Positions 43,582 through 53,493 are shown, numbered from the stretch's first letter. The stretch: 64,000 bases of DNA from Cyanobacteria bacterium SZAS-4 (GCA_018266255.1 JAFEAT010000009.1:62001-126000); one strand, 5' to 3'. The notes: a model not told the origin generated them from the letters alone. Program-made: numbers and translations.

Positions 43582-45279
43582 TTATTTTTGACGATACAGA
43601 GTGAGAGTCGATCCATCTGGCAGCGAATGACTGGCAACTTGTTCGAAATGAGAGTCTGTTTTTACGAACTGTTTGAGTTGCTCGAAAGCCTTTTCAGAGG
43701 CGGCATCAGCAAAGCCCTGGTAGTGGTTTTCACTTTGGACAAGGTACCAATGATAGTACAGAGCTTCTGCCGGAGAGAAGGTCGCCTTGTCACCGCCAAT
43801 GGTGTACTTTCTTGACGTCGTCGGCACCACTTCGCTGTGCAGATCGTGCGCAATCAACTCAAAAGTGTGCACATTCAGATCTGGTGAATTAGCAAGAATG
43901 TTCAGATATACTTTCCGCCCCTTATCCAGCTTGTCGATTTCTTGCATCGCCCAATACTGCCCCCAGTCTACTTCTGGGCGGGCGTTCACCAGCGTGATTC
44001 CGAGGCGAGGCTCAGAAATTGTATTCCCCATTGACCGACCGATGTTGGCGAACCACTGTGGAGTTGATACTGGATATGGTGAAAACTCCAACGATAAAAT
44101 CTGCAAGATCGCCGCAACTAATCCTATCCAACCAAGTCTCTGCACAAAGCGCTGTTTACTCTCGACCATTTGAGCGAGGAAGCATCCGGTAACGACGGCG
44201 GTCATGATCAGGGCCGGCGCGATGTACTGCGGCTTCGGCAAAATCCAAGCCAGGGTGCAGACAGCAGTTACTCCACCCCCCGCAGAGAGTAGCAACAAAT
44301 ACAACTGATGCGTCACGATCTTGCGTGCAAAAACCAGCGCCAGCACAAAAGCGACTAACAAATATGGCGACATGGTGGCAGGTAGCACTTGAGCATAGTG
44401 CTGAAGATTACCCGTGAACGACTGCGCATGAGTGATAGTCACCGCACACTCGTCAGCCATCAGCTTTGCCTTTCCGGCGTTCAAAACGAACCACGGAGCA
44501 CTGATAGCTGCGGCAATCAATCCAGCCACAGCGAGCTTAACTGCATCTGCAATGAACTTGGTTCGACCGGCAATCTTTTCAAAGAAAACTGCAGCCGCCG
44601 GCAACACCAGGTAAACGACCGCGATCTGTTTGGTCATGCAGGCAGCGCCTAACGCCACTCCTGCGAGAATTGCACGAGACCAGGTTGGGTTCGTTCTAAA
44701 GTTGAACAATGAAAATAAACCAACTCCAACCATTGCTGTGAGAGGAAAGTCCAGCCAGAATGCTCTATTGAGCAGGGCTAATTCTGGATACAAATTGATT
44801 ACGACAGCACTGAGAACAGCGGCTAAACTAGAGCGAGTCAGGCGCATCGTAATTCCGTATACACTGAGCGACAAGGCGGCGTTGAACAACGTCAACACAG
44901 CTATATCCACGGCTCTGCTAGCGCCGAAGATTGCCTTAAAAAGACCGTTGGTCATATGTGCAAACGGTGGATAAAAACTGTTCACCGACAAAAATTGGTG
45001 CCACCACTCTGCCCGCAACAAGCGCGGATGCCTGAACAAATCAGCATAAGTGAAAGCGTTGAGAATGTGCCCAGACTCATCGATAGTCGGAATTCTGTGT
45101 TCGAACGAAAACCAAATCGGCACGAGAGCGGCGAAAGCGATCACGACCGCAGGCAGCACAATTTTTCCCAAATGATTCCATGACGAATTTTCCGACACAT
45201 TTTTTGAGCCGGCATTCACCCCTTGATCGATCAATTGAGACACGGACAACGCTAAACCTGTGGGAAGATGCGATGCCAA
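43582..45279 (-). CDS. GT39/ArnT-like membrane glycosyltransferase
   Basis: 565 residues from TTG; a GTG some 11 codons in is an alternative. A polytopic membrane protein with about 10-12 hydrophobic helices. After TM1 the first loop has the catalytic-type acidic pair HRIPTIDESGHILNAFTYADL, as in GT39/GT83 lipid-linked-sugar transferases (ArnT, PMT), and the C-terminus is soluble (about residues 420-565). It probably transfers a sugar from a polyprenyl phosphate donor to a lipid or protein outside the inner membrane. Acceptor unknown; the surface-glycan genes from 45555 give context. Confidence 0.75.
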   Translation of the reverse strand: MASHLPTGLALSVSQLIDQGVNAGSKNVSENSSWNHLGKIVLPAVVIAFAALVPIWFSFEHRIPTIDESGHILNAFTYADLFRHPRLLRAEWWHQFLSVNSFYPPFAHMTNGLFKAIFGASRAVDIAVLTLFNAALSLSVYGITMRLTRSSLAAVLSAVVINLYPELALLNRAFWLDFPLTAMVGVGLFSLFNFRTNPTWSRAILAGVALGAACMTKQIAVVYLVLPAAAVFFEKIAGRTKFIADAVKLAVAGLIAAAISAPWFVLNAGKAKLMADECAVTITHAQSFTGNLQHYAQVLPATMSPYLLVAFVLALVFARKIVTHQLYLLLLSAGGGVTAVCTLAWILPKPQYIAPALIMTAVVTGCFLAQMVESKQRFVQRLGWIGLVAAILQILSLEFSPYPVSTPQWFANIGRSMGNTISEPRLGITLVNARPEVDWGQYWAMQEIDKLDKGRKVYLNILANSPDLNVHTFELIAHDLHSEVVPTTSRKYTIGGDKATFSPAEALYYHWYLVQSENHYQGFADAASEKAFEQLKQFVKTDSHFEQVASHSLPDGSTLTLYRQK

Positions 45280-45554
45280 GATCCTACGACAATGTGTGAA
45301 CTCAAGGGCGTCCGTAAAAGCAACTTAATGCCGGAGTGGAACCGGCACTCCGCCAGGTTTCAAGAGTTAGGCTCGCCTAAGACAGTCGAAAAGCCGTCAG
45401 GTTCGCTATCTCTGGCGTTACGAGAGCAGTTATAAACCACCGAACTCAGCCAAAGTATGATAACTTCTCTAGCGAATTCGAGACATTCCTTAGCAAGGCG
45501 GCGCGCTTGCAAACGCTTTACTACTGACCAAATCGGGAGCTGCTTGGTGGCGAA

Positions 45555-46844
45555 ATGAAAGTAGCCGTTGTAGGACTATGGCATTTAGGCACCGTCATCG
45601 CAGCCTGTCTGGGCAAAGCGGGGCACGAAGTCGTCGGCATCGACGAGGACCGCACAGTCATCGCCGGTTTCGTTCTGGGCAAACCGCCCATATTCGAACC
45701 AGGTTTAGAAGAAACATGCAAAGCCGCCGTTCAAGCCGGGGGATTGCGCTTCAGCTCCGACCTGGCTTCGACATCAGACGCCGACCTGGTGTGGATCGCA
45801 TACGACACGCCCGTCGATGAGCAAGACGTTGCAGACGTTGAATTCGTCAAACAAAAAGTCCAGACAATTCTTCAGCACCTCCGCCCCGAAACGCTTGTAT
45901 TGATTTCGTCTCAGGTTCCGGTTGGTTTTACTAAATCGCTGATGGAATATGCCCAGAAAGTTTGTCCAGAAAAAGAGTTGTTGTTTGGATACAGTCCAGA
46001 GAATCTCCGACTGGGAAAAGCCATCCAAATATTCATGGAGCCAGACCGAGTTGTGGTCGGCATTTCGCACGAGAAGGCACGTCTAAAAGTTCTCGATTTG
46101 CTTAAGTCATTCACTGACAATATCGTCTGGATGAGCATCGAATCAGCAGAAATGACGAAACACGCGCTCAATGCATTTCTGGCGCTATCCATCACATACA
46201 TAAACGAAGTTGCTGCAATTTGCGAACAGGTTGGTGCCGATGCGAAAGAAGTCGAACTGGGGCTTAAAACAGAAGCGCGCATCGGTTCTGCAGCCTATCT
46301 TGGCCCAGGCGCAGGCTTCGCCGGCGGCACCCTGGCACGAGATATCGAGTTTCTTTCGCAACTTTCGAGCAACAATGGTTTGAAGTCACCGATACTATCT
46401 GCGGTGCGCTTGAGCAACGACGAACACAAGAATTGGCCAGCGCGCCGACTGCAACAGAAGCTGCTCAATCTAGATGGAAAGGTAATCGCCGTTCTCGGGC
46501 TCACATACAAACCTGGCACTGACACGCTGAGACGTTCGAGCGCAGTCGAGCTGTGTGAATGGCTGTTACAGCAAGGGTCGACTGTGCAAGCTCATGATCC
46601 AGTCATTACAGCACTTCCTCAAAAGAAGCACAGTGCCATCAAGCTCAAGAACTCGATTCGCGAAGCCGTAAATGGAGCAAATGCAGTGGTTGTCGCAACC
46701 GAGTGGCCAGAATTCAACGAGATCACCGCAGAGCAGCTCACTGACTTGATGCAACAACCGCTAGTTCTGGACGCGAACGCGTTTCTCAAAAAGAATCTCG
46801 CCAGCGACAGGAAAATCGATTATTTGACGGTAGGCAAAGCATGA
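45555..46844 (+). CDS. Nucleotide-sugar dehydrogenase relative lacking the catalytic Cys
   Basis: 429 residues of the UDP-glucose/GDP-mannose dehydrogenase family: N-terminal NAD domain (VAVVGLWHLGTVIAACLGKAGHEVVGID), central helix with SAEMTKHALNAFLALSITYINEVA, and the C-terminal nucleotide-sugar domain (VLGLTYKPGTDTLRRSSAVEL). The active-site loop, usually GGSCFPKD, reads GAGFAGGTLARD with T259 where the nucleophilic Cys belongs. Full two-step oxidation to a uronic acid is therefore doubtful; reduction, epimerisation or single-step oxidation are possibilities. First gene of a five-gene overlapping set (ATGA into the SDR). Confidence 0.8.
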   Translation: MKVAVVGLWHLGTVIAACLGKAGHEVVGIDEDRTVIAGFVLGKPPIFEPGLEETCKAAVQAGGLRFSSDLASTSDADLVWIAYDTPVDEQDVADVEFVKQKVQTILQHLRPETLVLISSQVPVGFTKSLMEYAQKVCPEKELLFGYSPENLRLGKAIQIFMEPDRVVVGISHEKARLKVLDLLKSFTDNIVWMSIESAEMTKHALNAFLALSITYINEVAAICEQVGADAKEVELGLKTEARIGSAAYLGPGAGFAGGTLARDIEFLSQLSSNNGLKSPILSAVRLSNDEHKNWPARRLQQKLLNLDGKVIAVLGLTYKPGTDTLRRSSAVELCEWLLQQGSTVQAHDPVITALPQKKHSAIKLKNSIREAVNGANAVVVATEWPEFNEITAEQLTDLMQQPLVLDANAFLKKNLASDRKIDYLTVGKA

Positions 46845-47710
46845 GACCACTTGAAGGGAAGACAGCAATCATAACCGGAGCCAATCAAGGTTTGGGCAAG
46901 GTCTGCGCCAAAGCATATCTTGAAGCCGGAGCCAGCCTGGTGATTTGTGCTCGCAACGAAGAGATGCTGAAAGCAACTTATGACGAACTGCTTGGCAGTA
47001 CAGACTCCGCCTCGCAGAGACTAAACTGGCTTACCACAGACGTTTCACGCGTTCAGGACGTAGAGCGATTAATCGACTTCGCCTTAGAAAAAAATCCGCG
47101 CATCGATATTCTCGTCAACAATGCTGGAGTGTATGGACCCAAAGGATGCATCGAAGACGTTGATTGGGAGGAGTGGACACGGACCATCGAAATCAATTTG
47201 TATGGACCCATCCTCATGAGTCGGGCGCTTCTGCCGCACTTCAAGACAAACAAAGCTGGAAAGATCATCAATATGTCGGGTGGAGGAGCTACAGCTCCGC
47301 TCCCCCGCCTCAGTGCCTATGCCGCATCAAAAGCAGCTGTGGTGCGCCTGACCGAGACGATGGCGCACGAGACACTGGGATGCGGCATCGACGTCAATGC
47401 CATTGCCCCTGGTGCCTTGAACACGAGAATGTTAGACGAAATTTTAGAAGCTGGTCCAAATCGAGTCGGAAAAGATTACTACGAACGAGCGCTGAAGCAG
47501 AAGGAAGACGGCGGCGCATCGATGATGAAAGCCGCTGAACTCTGCGTCTATCTAGCTTCTGACGAAAGCGATGGCGTTACAGGAAAGTTGATCAGCGCAG
47601 TCTGGGATCCGTGGAAGGATCTTGCACGACATTTGAACAAACTCAAATCATCTGAAATTTACACCTTAAGACGAATTGTGCCTGCCGATCGCGGCGAGGA
47701 TTGGGGATAG
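46841..47710 (+). CDS. Short-chain dehydrogenase/reductase
   Basis: 289 residues, a classical SDR: TGANQGLGK (cofactor loop), NNAG, catalytic Ser in INMSGGGA and the YAASK pair. The C-terminus (LISAVWDPWKDLARHLNK) is longer than usual and resembles SDRs found in sugar-nucleotide clusters. The start overlaps the dehydrogenase stop (ATGA) and the stop is two bases from the next ATG. It probably acts on an NDP-sugar or heptose intermediate. Confidence 0.85.
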   Translation: MRPLEGKTAIITGANQGLGKVCAKAYLEAGASLVICARNEEMLKATYDELLGSTDSASQRLNWLTTDVSRVQDVERLIDFALEKNPRIDILVNNAGVYGPKGCIEDVDWEEWTRTIEINLYGPILMSRALLPHFKTNKAGKIINMSGGGATAPLPRLSAYAASKAAVVRLTETMAHETLGCGIDVNAIAPGALNTRMLDEILEAGPNRVGKDYYERALKQKEDGGASMMKAAELCVYLASDESDGVTGKLISAVWDPWKDLARHLNKLKSSEIYTLRRIVPADRGEDWG

Positions 47711-47712
47711 AC

Positions 47713-48711
47713 ATGAATGTAGCGATTATTGGTTGCGGGCTGATCGGGCACAAACGAGCAAAGAATTTGAACGGGCACAATCTCGTGATTGCCTCCGACG
47801 TCGTCATGGACAAGGCTGAAGCACTAGCCAAGCTGCATCCTGGCGCGATTCCGATGCAGTCATGGGAAGCGGCTGTGTCTCACGAGAGCGTAGAGATTGT
47901 CATCGTCGCGACAACACCAGACAACCTTGCCAGAGTTACACTAGCGGCACTGCAAGCCGGAAAACATGTGCTCGTCGACAAACCAGCAGCGCGCCACTAC
48001 GAAGAGCTAGATGCTGTAATCGAACTAGCTGAGAGCAAAAAACTGAAAGTCAGAACGGGCTTCAACCACCGCTTCCATCCCGCTTTGCGGAAAGCCAAGA
48101 AGATTATCGATTCCGGTGAAATCGGTCAATTGATGTTCATTCGCGGTCGCTATGGACACGGTGGACGCTTGGGTTACGAGAAAGAGTGGCGCGCCGATCC
48201 TGCCATCGGCGGTGGTGGCGAACTGCTCGACCAGGGAATGCATCTGATCGACCTCTCTCGTTGGATTTTAGGCGACTTCGTGCACATCGACGGTTACGTC
48301 AAAACATTCTTCTGGCAAATGCCGGTAGAAGACAACGGCTTCATGATGCTACGAACGAAAAGAGATCAAGTTGCCTGGTTGCACGTCAGCTGGACCGAGT
48401 GGAAGAACACCTTTTCTCTCGAAATTTACGGGCAGCACGGCAAACTACAAATCGACGGACTGGGCGGCAGCTACGGCACTGAGCAACTTGCTTTCTACAA
48501 AATGCATCCACAGCTGGGTCCACCAGAAACTACTATCTGGCAATATCCGGGCGAAGATCTTTCCTGGAGTTTGGAATTCAAGGAATTTATCAAAGACATC
48601 GAGCAAGACCGCGAGCCCGATCCAAATGCGAAAGACGCACGTGAAGCGCTCCGCATCGTCAATGCAATCTACGAGCGCACAGTCGAAGCAGTCGCAGGAG
48701 GAACCCGATGA
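47713..48711 (+). CDS. Gfo/Idh/MocA-family oxidoreductase
   Basis: 332 residues from the ATG at 47713, two bases after the SDR stop. N-terminal NAD-binding domain (VAIIGCGLIGHKRAKNL), the family motif KHVLVDKPAARHYEE with the catalytic-type Lys, and a C-terminal beta-sheet substrate domain (GGGGELLDQGMHLIDLSRWILGDF). Likely a sugar or sugar-nucleotide dehydrogenase. ATGA overlap with the heptose kinase downstream. Confidence 0.88.
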   Translation: MNVAIIGCGLIGHKRAKNLNGHNLVIASDVVMDKAEALAKLHPGAIPMQSWEAAVSHESVEIVIVATTPDNLARVTLAALQAGKHVLVDKPAARHYEELDAVIELAESKKLKVRTGFNHRFHPALRKAKKIIDSGEIGQLMFIRGRYGHGGRLGYEKEWRADPAIGGGGELLDQGMHLIDLSRWILGDFVHIDGYVKTFFWQMPVEDNGFMMLRTKRDQVAWLHVSWTEWKNTFSLEIYGQHGKLQIDGLGGSYGTEQLAFYKMHPQLGPPETTIWQYPGEDLSWSLEFKEFIKDIEQDREPDPNAKDAREALRIVNAIYERTVEAVAGGTR

Positions 48712-49685
48712 TAATTGCGCGCAGCCCATTGCGCATCTCTATAGGTGGTGGCGGCACAGATTTACCGTCATACTACGAACAACACGGTGGATTTTTGATC
48801 GCCGGTGCCATCGACAAGTATGTGTACCTGACTCTGCATCGTACTTTCGTCGCCGAAATGATCATCAAATATTCGCAAATGGAACGCATCAGCGATGTGG
48901 ATAAAATTCAGCATCCAATTATTCGCGAAGCAGTAAAACTTCTCAACATCACCGATCTTAGTTTGGAGTTGACCAGCATGGCTGACATTCCAGCTGGCAC
49001 CGGTCTAGGCTCTTCTGGAAGCTTTACTACAGCGCTTCTCAAGATTTTGCACCATCACAAAAAGAGCCTGATTCACCCACAAGAGTTGGCAGAGCAAGCA
49101 TGCCATATCGAAATAAATTTGCTCAACGAACCAACAGGTAAACAAGATCAATACATCGCTTCTTACGGCGGAATAAATTGTTTCGAGTTTCAAAAGAACG
49201 GCGAAGTAAAGGCATGGCCACTCAATATCAGTGGCGAAGACCTCTTCAATCTCGAGGATAATTTACTTCTGTTTTTCACTGGTTATTCGAGATCTGCTGG
49301 CTCTATTTTGAAAGAACAAGATCAGAAAACAAAGGGTTCCAACTCAGATATGGTTGAGAATCTGCACTTCGTAAAAGGTCTGGGATTACAAATCAAGGAC
49401 GCCCTTGAGAGCGGTAACCTGCGCCAGTTCGGGCTGCTCATGAATGAGCACTGGCAATATAAGAAAAAACGTTCTGGTTCGATGAGCAACCAAGACATCG
49501 ACGATTGGTACGAGCTAGCTCTAAAAAACGGCGCCGTCGGCGGCAAACTCATCGGCGCAGGTGGCGGCGGTTTCCTCATGTTCTACACAGAAGAAAAGGT
49601 CAAACTTCGACACGCCATGCGGGCAGCGGGGCTGACCGAAGTGCGATTCAGGTTTGAATTCGAGGGCACTAAAATTGTCGTCTAA
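48708..49685 (+). CDS. hddA: Heptose 7-phosphate kinase-like GHMP kinase
   Basis: 325 residues of the GHMP kinase fold: N-terminal IIARSPLRISIGGGGTDLPSYYEQHGG, ATP loop IPAGTGLGSSGSFTTALL, and C-terminal GGKLIGAGGGGFLMF. This is the pattern of HddA, which phosphorylates D-glycero-D-manno-heptose 7-phosphate at C1 on the way to GDP-heptose. The next gene (HddC-like) and GmhB at 54509 supply two further steps of that route. Another sugar kinase of the same subfamily is the alternative. Confidence 0.85.
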   Translation: MIIARSPLRISIGGGGTDLPSYYEQHGGFLIAGAIDKYVYLTLHRTFVAEMIIKYSQMERISDVDKIQHPIIREAVKLLNITDLSLELTSMADIPAGTGLGSSGSFTTALLKILHHHKKSLIHPQELAEQACHIEINLLNEPTGKQDQYIASYGGINCFEFQKNGEVKAWPLNISGEDLFNLEDNLLLFFTGYSRSAGSILKEQDQKTKGSNSDMVENLHFVKGLGLQIKDALESGNLRQFGLLMNEHWQYKKKRSGSMSNQDIDDWYELALKNGAVGGKLIGAGGGGFLMFYTEEKVKLRHAMRAAGLTEVRFRFEFEGTKIVV

Positions 49686-50394
49686 ATTTCCAGCCACGAT
49701 CATTTTGGCTGGCGGCATAGCCACGAGACTCGGTGCCGTGGCGGGACAGACTCCGAAAGCGATGATGCCTATCGGTGGCAAACCGTTCATCGACTACCAG
49801 CTCAGGCTCCTCGCTGAACAAGACGTAAACGAAGTTGTGCTCAGTGTTGCCCACCTCGGCAAACAGATCGAAGACTTTGTCGGCGACGGTTCTAGATATG
49901 GAATCTCTGTCAAATATGTTTATGACGGGCCAAAACGATTGGGCACCGGGGGCGCGATCAAAGCAGCACTGAGCGCTGTTCCAGACTGTTTCGGCATACT
50001 CTATGGCGACACGTACCTGGACATCGACTACGGTCCAATCTACGAATCTTTTTCAAATAGCGGAAAGAAAGGTTTGATGACTGTTCTGCAAAACGAAAAC
50101 AGTTGGGATAAGAGCAACGTTCTCTTCGAGAATGGCGAGATCAAAATTTACGACAAGCATCATCCGACTGCACAAATGCGGCACATCGACTATGGATTGT
50201 CGATTATGACCAAATCATGCTTCGACGATTATCACGACGATCAGGCCTTCGATCTCTCCGAGGTTTTTGAGCGAACCATAAAACGAGGCGACATGGCAGG
50301 TTTCGAGGTGCACAAACGCTTCTACGAAATCGGCACACCAGAAAGCCTGCTAGAAACCGAGCAATATCTGATCGCCAGGCGTCCACAGCGGTAG
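49675..50394 (+). CDS. hddC: Heptose 1-phosphate nucleotidyltransferase-like protein
   Basis: 239 residues from TTG 49675, eight bases after GAGGG and overlapping the kinase end by 11 bases; a TTG at 49654 is possible. Nucleotidyltransferase signature ATIILAGGIATRLG...TPKAMMPIGGKPFIDYQL, then LGTGGAIKAAL and GDTYLDIDY. It fits HddC-type enzymes that load GMP onto heptose 1-phosphate. Nucleotide specificity cannot be read from sequence. Confidence 0.82.
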   Translation: MSSKFPATIILAGGIATRLGAVAGQTPKAMMPIGGKPFIDYQLRLLAEQDVNEVVLSVAHLGKQIEDFVGDGSRYGISVKYVYDGPKRLGTGGAIKAALSAVPDCFGILYGDTYLDIDYGPIYESFSNSGKKGLMTVLQNENSWDKSNVLFENGEIKIYDKHHPTAQMRHIDYGLSIMTKSCFDDYHDDQAFDLSEVFERTIKRGDMAGFEVHKRFYEIGTPESLLETEQYLIARRPQR

Positions 50395-50488
50395 CCTGAA
50401 CGAAACCCTGCCGCCCCGAGACGGGTATGCGCCACTTCGTTTATACTTATCCAATCGCACACGCAGCTGGACCAGAGAGGTTGTAATT

Positions 50489-51463
50489 TTGGGTTCCTGG
50501 GATGTAAGCAGCTTTGGAAACGATGGCGCCAAAGACTGGCTAGAAGAACTGTTGCAAGCCAAGGGCGCCGACAGGGTCTTTCGCTCATTGATGGCGGCCG
50601 GAAAACTCGGACCAAACGACTACTTGCAATCGACAGAGTGCGAATGCGCTATAGCCGCAGCCGAGATTGTTGCTGCTGGCGCGGGAAATCCATCGGCAAA
50701 ACTTCCTCCTAAAGCTTCCCAGTGGGTGCAAGATCGCAACTTCACAGCCGGTGCAGAGATTGTCGATTTAGCCTTGCGCGTTGTCGAACGTGTCTCTAAA
50801 AACTCTGAACTCAAAGAACTGTGGGACGACACCGACTCAGCCGAAGAGTGGTACGGACTCATCGAAGACCTTGAGAAAAGACTACGCGGAAGCGAAGTAT
50901 ACGCATCAAAACTGGCAGAAAGGATGCAACAAGCTTCGTCTAACATTGAAGGCACCAATCAGCTCTGCGATGAAGCGCTCACTCTTATTTCGAATGGCGA
51001 CCACGAGGGAGCAATTGCAAAATACGACGAGGCGCTTACGCTCGATCCAAACGCTCAGATTGCATATCTCGGAAAAGGCACTTGTTACCTTTCTCTTGGA
51101 CGCTACGAAAAAGCCGTAGATAGCTTCGGGCGCTCGTTGCGTATCGGAAAAGAAGTGACACAAGCCTATCATTTGCGTGCTCAAGCTTATTTCCATCTGG
51201 AGCGATACCATGAGTGCATCGAAGATCTAACAACGCTGATAGCGAAGAAACCGGAAGGCTGGGATGCATACTGGATTCGCGGCATCGCATACGAAGCTGT
51301 AGGACTATTTCTCAAAGGCGCAACCGATTTCAGCAAGGTGCTGGAACTGCAACCGAAGTTCGAAGAAGCACTTGGTCGCCGTGCAGACTGCTACGAAGCA
51401 CTCGGCAGCTTTGACATGGCAGCGAAAGACCGCGAACGCATGAAGAAGATGATGACGCAATGA
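50489..51463 (+). CDS. DUF4259-TPR protein
   Basis: 324 residues from TTG with AGAGG upstream. Residues 1-135 match DUF4259 (MGSWDVSSFGNDGAKDWLEELL, WVQDRNFTAGAEIVDLALRVVERVSKNSELKELW, shown in two blocks). Residues about 155-320 form four TPR units (HEGAIAKYDEALTLDPNAQIAYLGKG type). Probably a cytoplasmic interaction protein. An ATGA overlap links it to the sulfotransferase. Confidence 0.75.
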   Translation: MGSWDVSSFGNDGAKDWLEELLQAKGADRVFRSLMAAGKLGPNDYLQSTECECAIAAAEIVAAGAGNPSAKLPPKASQWVQDRNFTAGAEIVDLALRVVERVSKNSELKELWDDTDSAEEWYGLIEDLEKRLRGSEVYASKLAERMQQASSNIEGTNQLCDEALTLISNGDHEGAIAKYDEALTLDPNAQIAYLGKGTCYLSLGRYEKAVDSFGRSLRIGKEVTQAYHLRAQAYFHLERYHECIEDLTTLIAKKPEGWDAYWIRGIAYEAVGLFLKGATDFSKVLELQPKFEEALGRRADCYEALGSFDMAAKDRERMKKMMTQ

Positions 51464-52248
51464 GAACGTTTCAGCGCATCAAAGGACGCGTGCAAAGAGC
51501 CATTGAGGCTCGCCGAACGTTCGACCGCATCGCTATCTTCAACCACATTCCGAAAACAGCTGGAATGTCTTTTCATCAATTTATCAAAGACAATCTGCCG
51601 AACAATTCCGTTCTGGATTTTTACACCCTCGACAATCGTGACAGGCTAGTCGAATACGCAACCCAGCCGCAGTCTCGATACGCTGCTATCGTGGGGCATT
51701 TACCCTTCAGTCATTTTGCAAATCTGCCACTACCTGCAACACCATCGCACATCACTGTATTGCGCGAGCCAGTGGCGCGATTAATCTCATATTATTACTA
51801 CATTCGCTCTAGCGAGACGCACTATCTTCACGACTGGGTTGTGAATGAAGATGTGCCAATCAAGGCGTTCTTCGAAGCCAAGCCGACGATGGAAATCGAC
51901 AATCTGCACCTGCGCTTTTTGTGCAGTACCGATTGCTCGAATGTCCCCATTGGTGGTTGCACTCGCGAGATGCTGGAAGAAGCGAAAGACAATTTGAAAA
52001 GTCGATTTGCTGTTGTAGGGCTTCAAGAATACTTTCCGCAAACCCTGGATTTAACGGCGCGCACGATGGGTTGGAGCAATACTTCCGTTCCAGAAATAAA
52101 CCGCGCCCCAGAAAAATCCAAGACAGCAGAGAAGAACGAAGAGGTCATCGCCCTGATTCGGGCTATGAATGAATTGGATATCGAGTTATACGATGTTGCG
52201 AAAGAGTTATTCGTCAAACGGTGCAGTGAACTTGAGATACCACTCTAA
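51460..52248 (+). CDS. Sulfotransferase family protein
   Basis: 262 residues. The PAPS 5'-phosphosulfate loop reads FNHIPKTAGMSFHQF (residues about 27-41), and a 3'-phosphate region is recognisable at THITVLREPVARLISYYYY. This is the Sulfotransfer_2 / heparan-sulfate 2-O-sulfotransferase-like type common in polysaccharide clusters. It would sulfate a surface glycan or lipid. Translated with the DUF4259-TPR gene by ATGA overlap. Confidence 0.85.
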   Translation: MRTFQRIKGRVQRAIEARRTFDRIAIFNHIPKTAGMSFHQFIKDNLPNNSVLDFYTLDNRDRLVEYATQPQSRYAAIVGHLPFSHFANLPLPATPSHITVLREPVARLISYYYYIRSSETHYLHDWVVNEDVPIKAFFEAKPTMEIDNLHLRFLCSTDCSNVPIGGCTREMLEEAKDNLKSRFAVVGLQEYFPQTLDLTARTMGWSNTSVPEINRAPEKSKTAEKNEEVIALIRAMNELDIELYDVAKELFVKRCSELEIPL

Positions 52249-52277
52249 GCAACTTATTGTGCTCATTCAGCATCAGC

Positions 52278-52799
52278 TCACTTAGATTCGTCAAAGTACC
52301 GATTCATGAACACCTCGAGCCTTTCCACTGGATTGTCTGCTAATGGTGGAAGTTGAAGTAGCAGCTTGCGGTATTCACTATCTGTTATTTCGTTGGAGTG
52401 GTACAAACCAAGCAACTTCCCATACCACGCAACGGTGAAAGAAATGTTTAACTGACCGCCCAAGTGTTTAGCGTCTTGCTCAATTTTCCAGGAATTTGAC
52501 TCAAACTCAGTTTCATCCAGGCATTCGCCCTCCGGAATATTTGGATCATGGTCGCGATAATGCTTACCGGTAAACATGGCATCTACAGGATCGTCAGAGC
52601 TTGGTTCGTCTTCGAAGAGCGGAAATTGTTGGCGTAACTCTAAGCCCTCAACATGGCTAAACAACTCACCAGAATGCATAACCAGAGCCCTGATGTAAGC
52701 ATTCCAGGCTATTCTATCTAACTCAGGCAACTTGCCACCATTGCGCTCACTTTCTTCGGTGAGAAATCTCGCTATTTCATTCACGTTAGGCTTTAGCAT
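52278..52799 (-). CDS. Hypothetical protein
   Basis: 173 residues, acidic, soluble, starting MLKPNVNEIARFLTEESERNGGKLPELD. It overlaps the upstream acyltransferase gene by 14 bases, which supports cotranscription. Predicted mostly helical, with a Trp/Tyr-rich middle (NISFTVAWYGKLLGLYHSNEITDSEYRKLLLQL, given here as one conserved-looking block around residues 118-150). No known domain. Confidence 0.6.
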   Translation of the reverse strand: MLKPNVNEIARFLTEESERNGGKLPELDRIAWNAYIRALVMHSGELFSHVEGLELRQQFPLFEDEPSSDDPVDAMFTGKHYRDHDPNIPEGECLDETEFESNSWKIEQDAKHLGGQLNISFTVAWYGKLLGLYHSNEITDSEYRKLLLQLPPLADNPVERLEVFMNRYFDESK

Positions 52800-53493
52800 T
52801 CACTGACCAGAACTTGTCTGCGTGCGTGCGCATGCCTTCCAATTGTGTTTCTAGCTGGACACGCAACGATTCCATTTCGTCAGCGCTTGCACCGTCTGGC
52901 ACTTCTAGCGGGTCGCCGAACACGTGAAGGATAGGGCTGCCGAAGTGAGTCGCCATGAAGCTATCCCAGCCCCACATATACTCCGCATTTCGCGACGAAC
53001 AGGTAAATGGCATGATTGGCAATTTCGTGATCTCTGCCAGTTTGATGATGCCCGGTTTCACTTCGTTGGCAGGTCCACGAGGTCCATCAACCATCACTAC
53101 CAGGTGCTTGCCCGCTTCTGCCGCTTTCACCATCTGCAAGCCACCTTTTACGGCACCTTGTTTCGCCGATCCTCTCGACGCTGTTAATCCGAGATTCGTA
53201 ATCGTTCGCGCGATAATTTCACCGTCACGGCTTGGACTGATCAAAATGGTGACACGGGACCTAACATCTTGAAACCGCAGCAGTCCAATCATTCTGCCGT
53301 GTTGAACAGCAAACAGAACAGACTTTCCTGAGTCCAAATATTCCTTCGCTTTTGGCGAATAAAGTCGTTGTGTCGTATATGTGCTGTCGAAAAAGTGAAT
53401 GCCGTTCGTGCAAACGCCTTCGAGCGCATCCAGTCGCAATCCGTCAGTGAAGGGAATTTTTCCCAGAATATTTCGAACACGAAATTTAGCCAT
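52786..53493 (-). CDS. DUF374 lysophospholipid-acyltransferase-like protein
   Basis: 235 residues. DUF374 branch of the LPLAT superfamily: FAVQHGRMIGLL holds the catalytic-type His, followed by ILISPSRDGEIIARTI, GLTASRGSAKQGAVKGG and VVMVDGPRGPANEVKPGIIKLAEITKLPIMPF. These proteins are often encoded with Kdo transfer and lipid A genes, and the upstream neighbour here is a Kdo hydroxylase. Likely role: acyl transfer in outer-membrane lipid assembly. Substrate unproven. Confidence 0.82.
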   Translation of the reverse strand: MAKFRVRNILGKIPFTDGLRLDALEGVCTNGIHFFDSTYTTQRLYSPKAKEYLDSGKSVLFAVQHGRMIGLLRFQDVRSRVTILISPSRDGEIIARTITNLGLTASRGSAKQGAVKGGLQMVKAAEAGKHLVVMVDGPRGPANEVKPGIIKLAEITKLPIMPFTCSSRNAEYMWGWDSFMATHFGSPILHVFGDPLEVPDGASADEMESLRVQLETQLEGMRTHADKFWSVNAKA

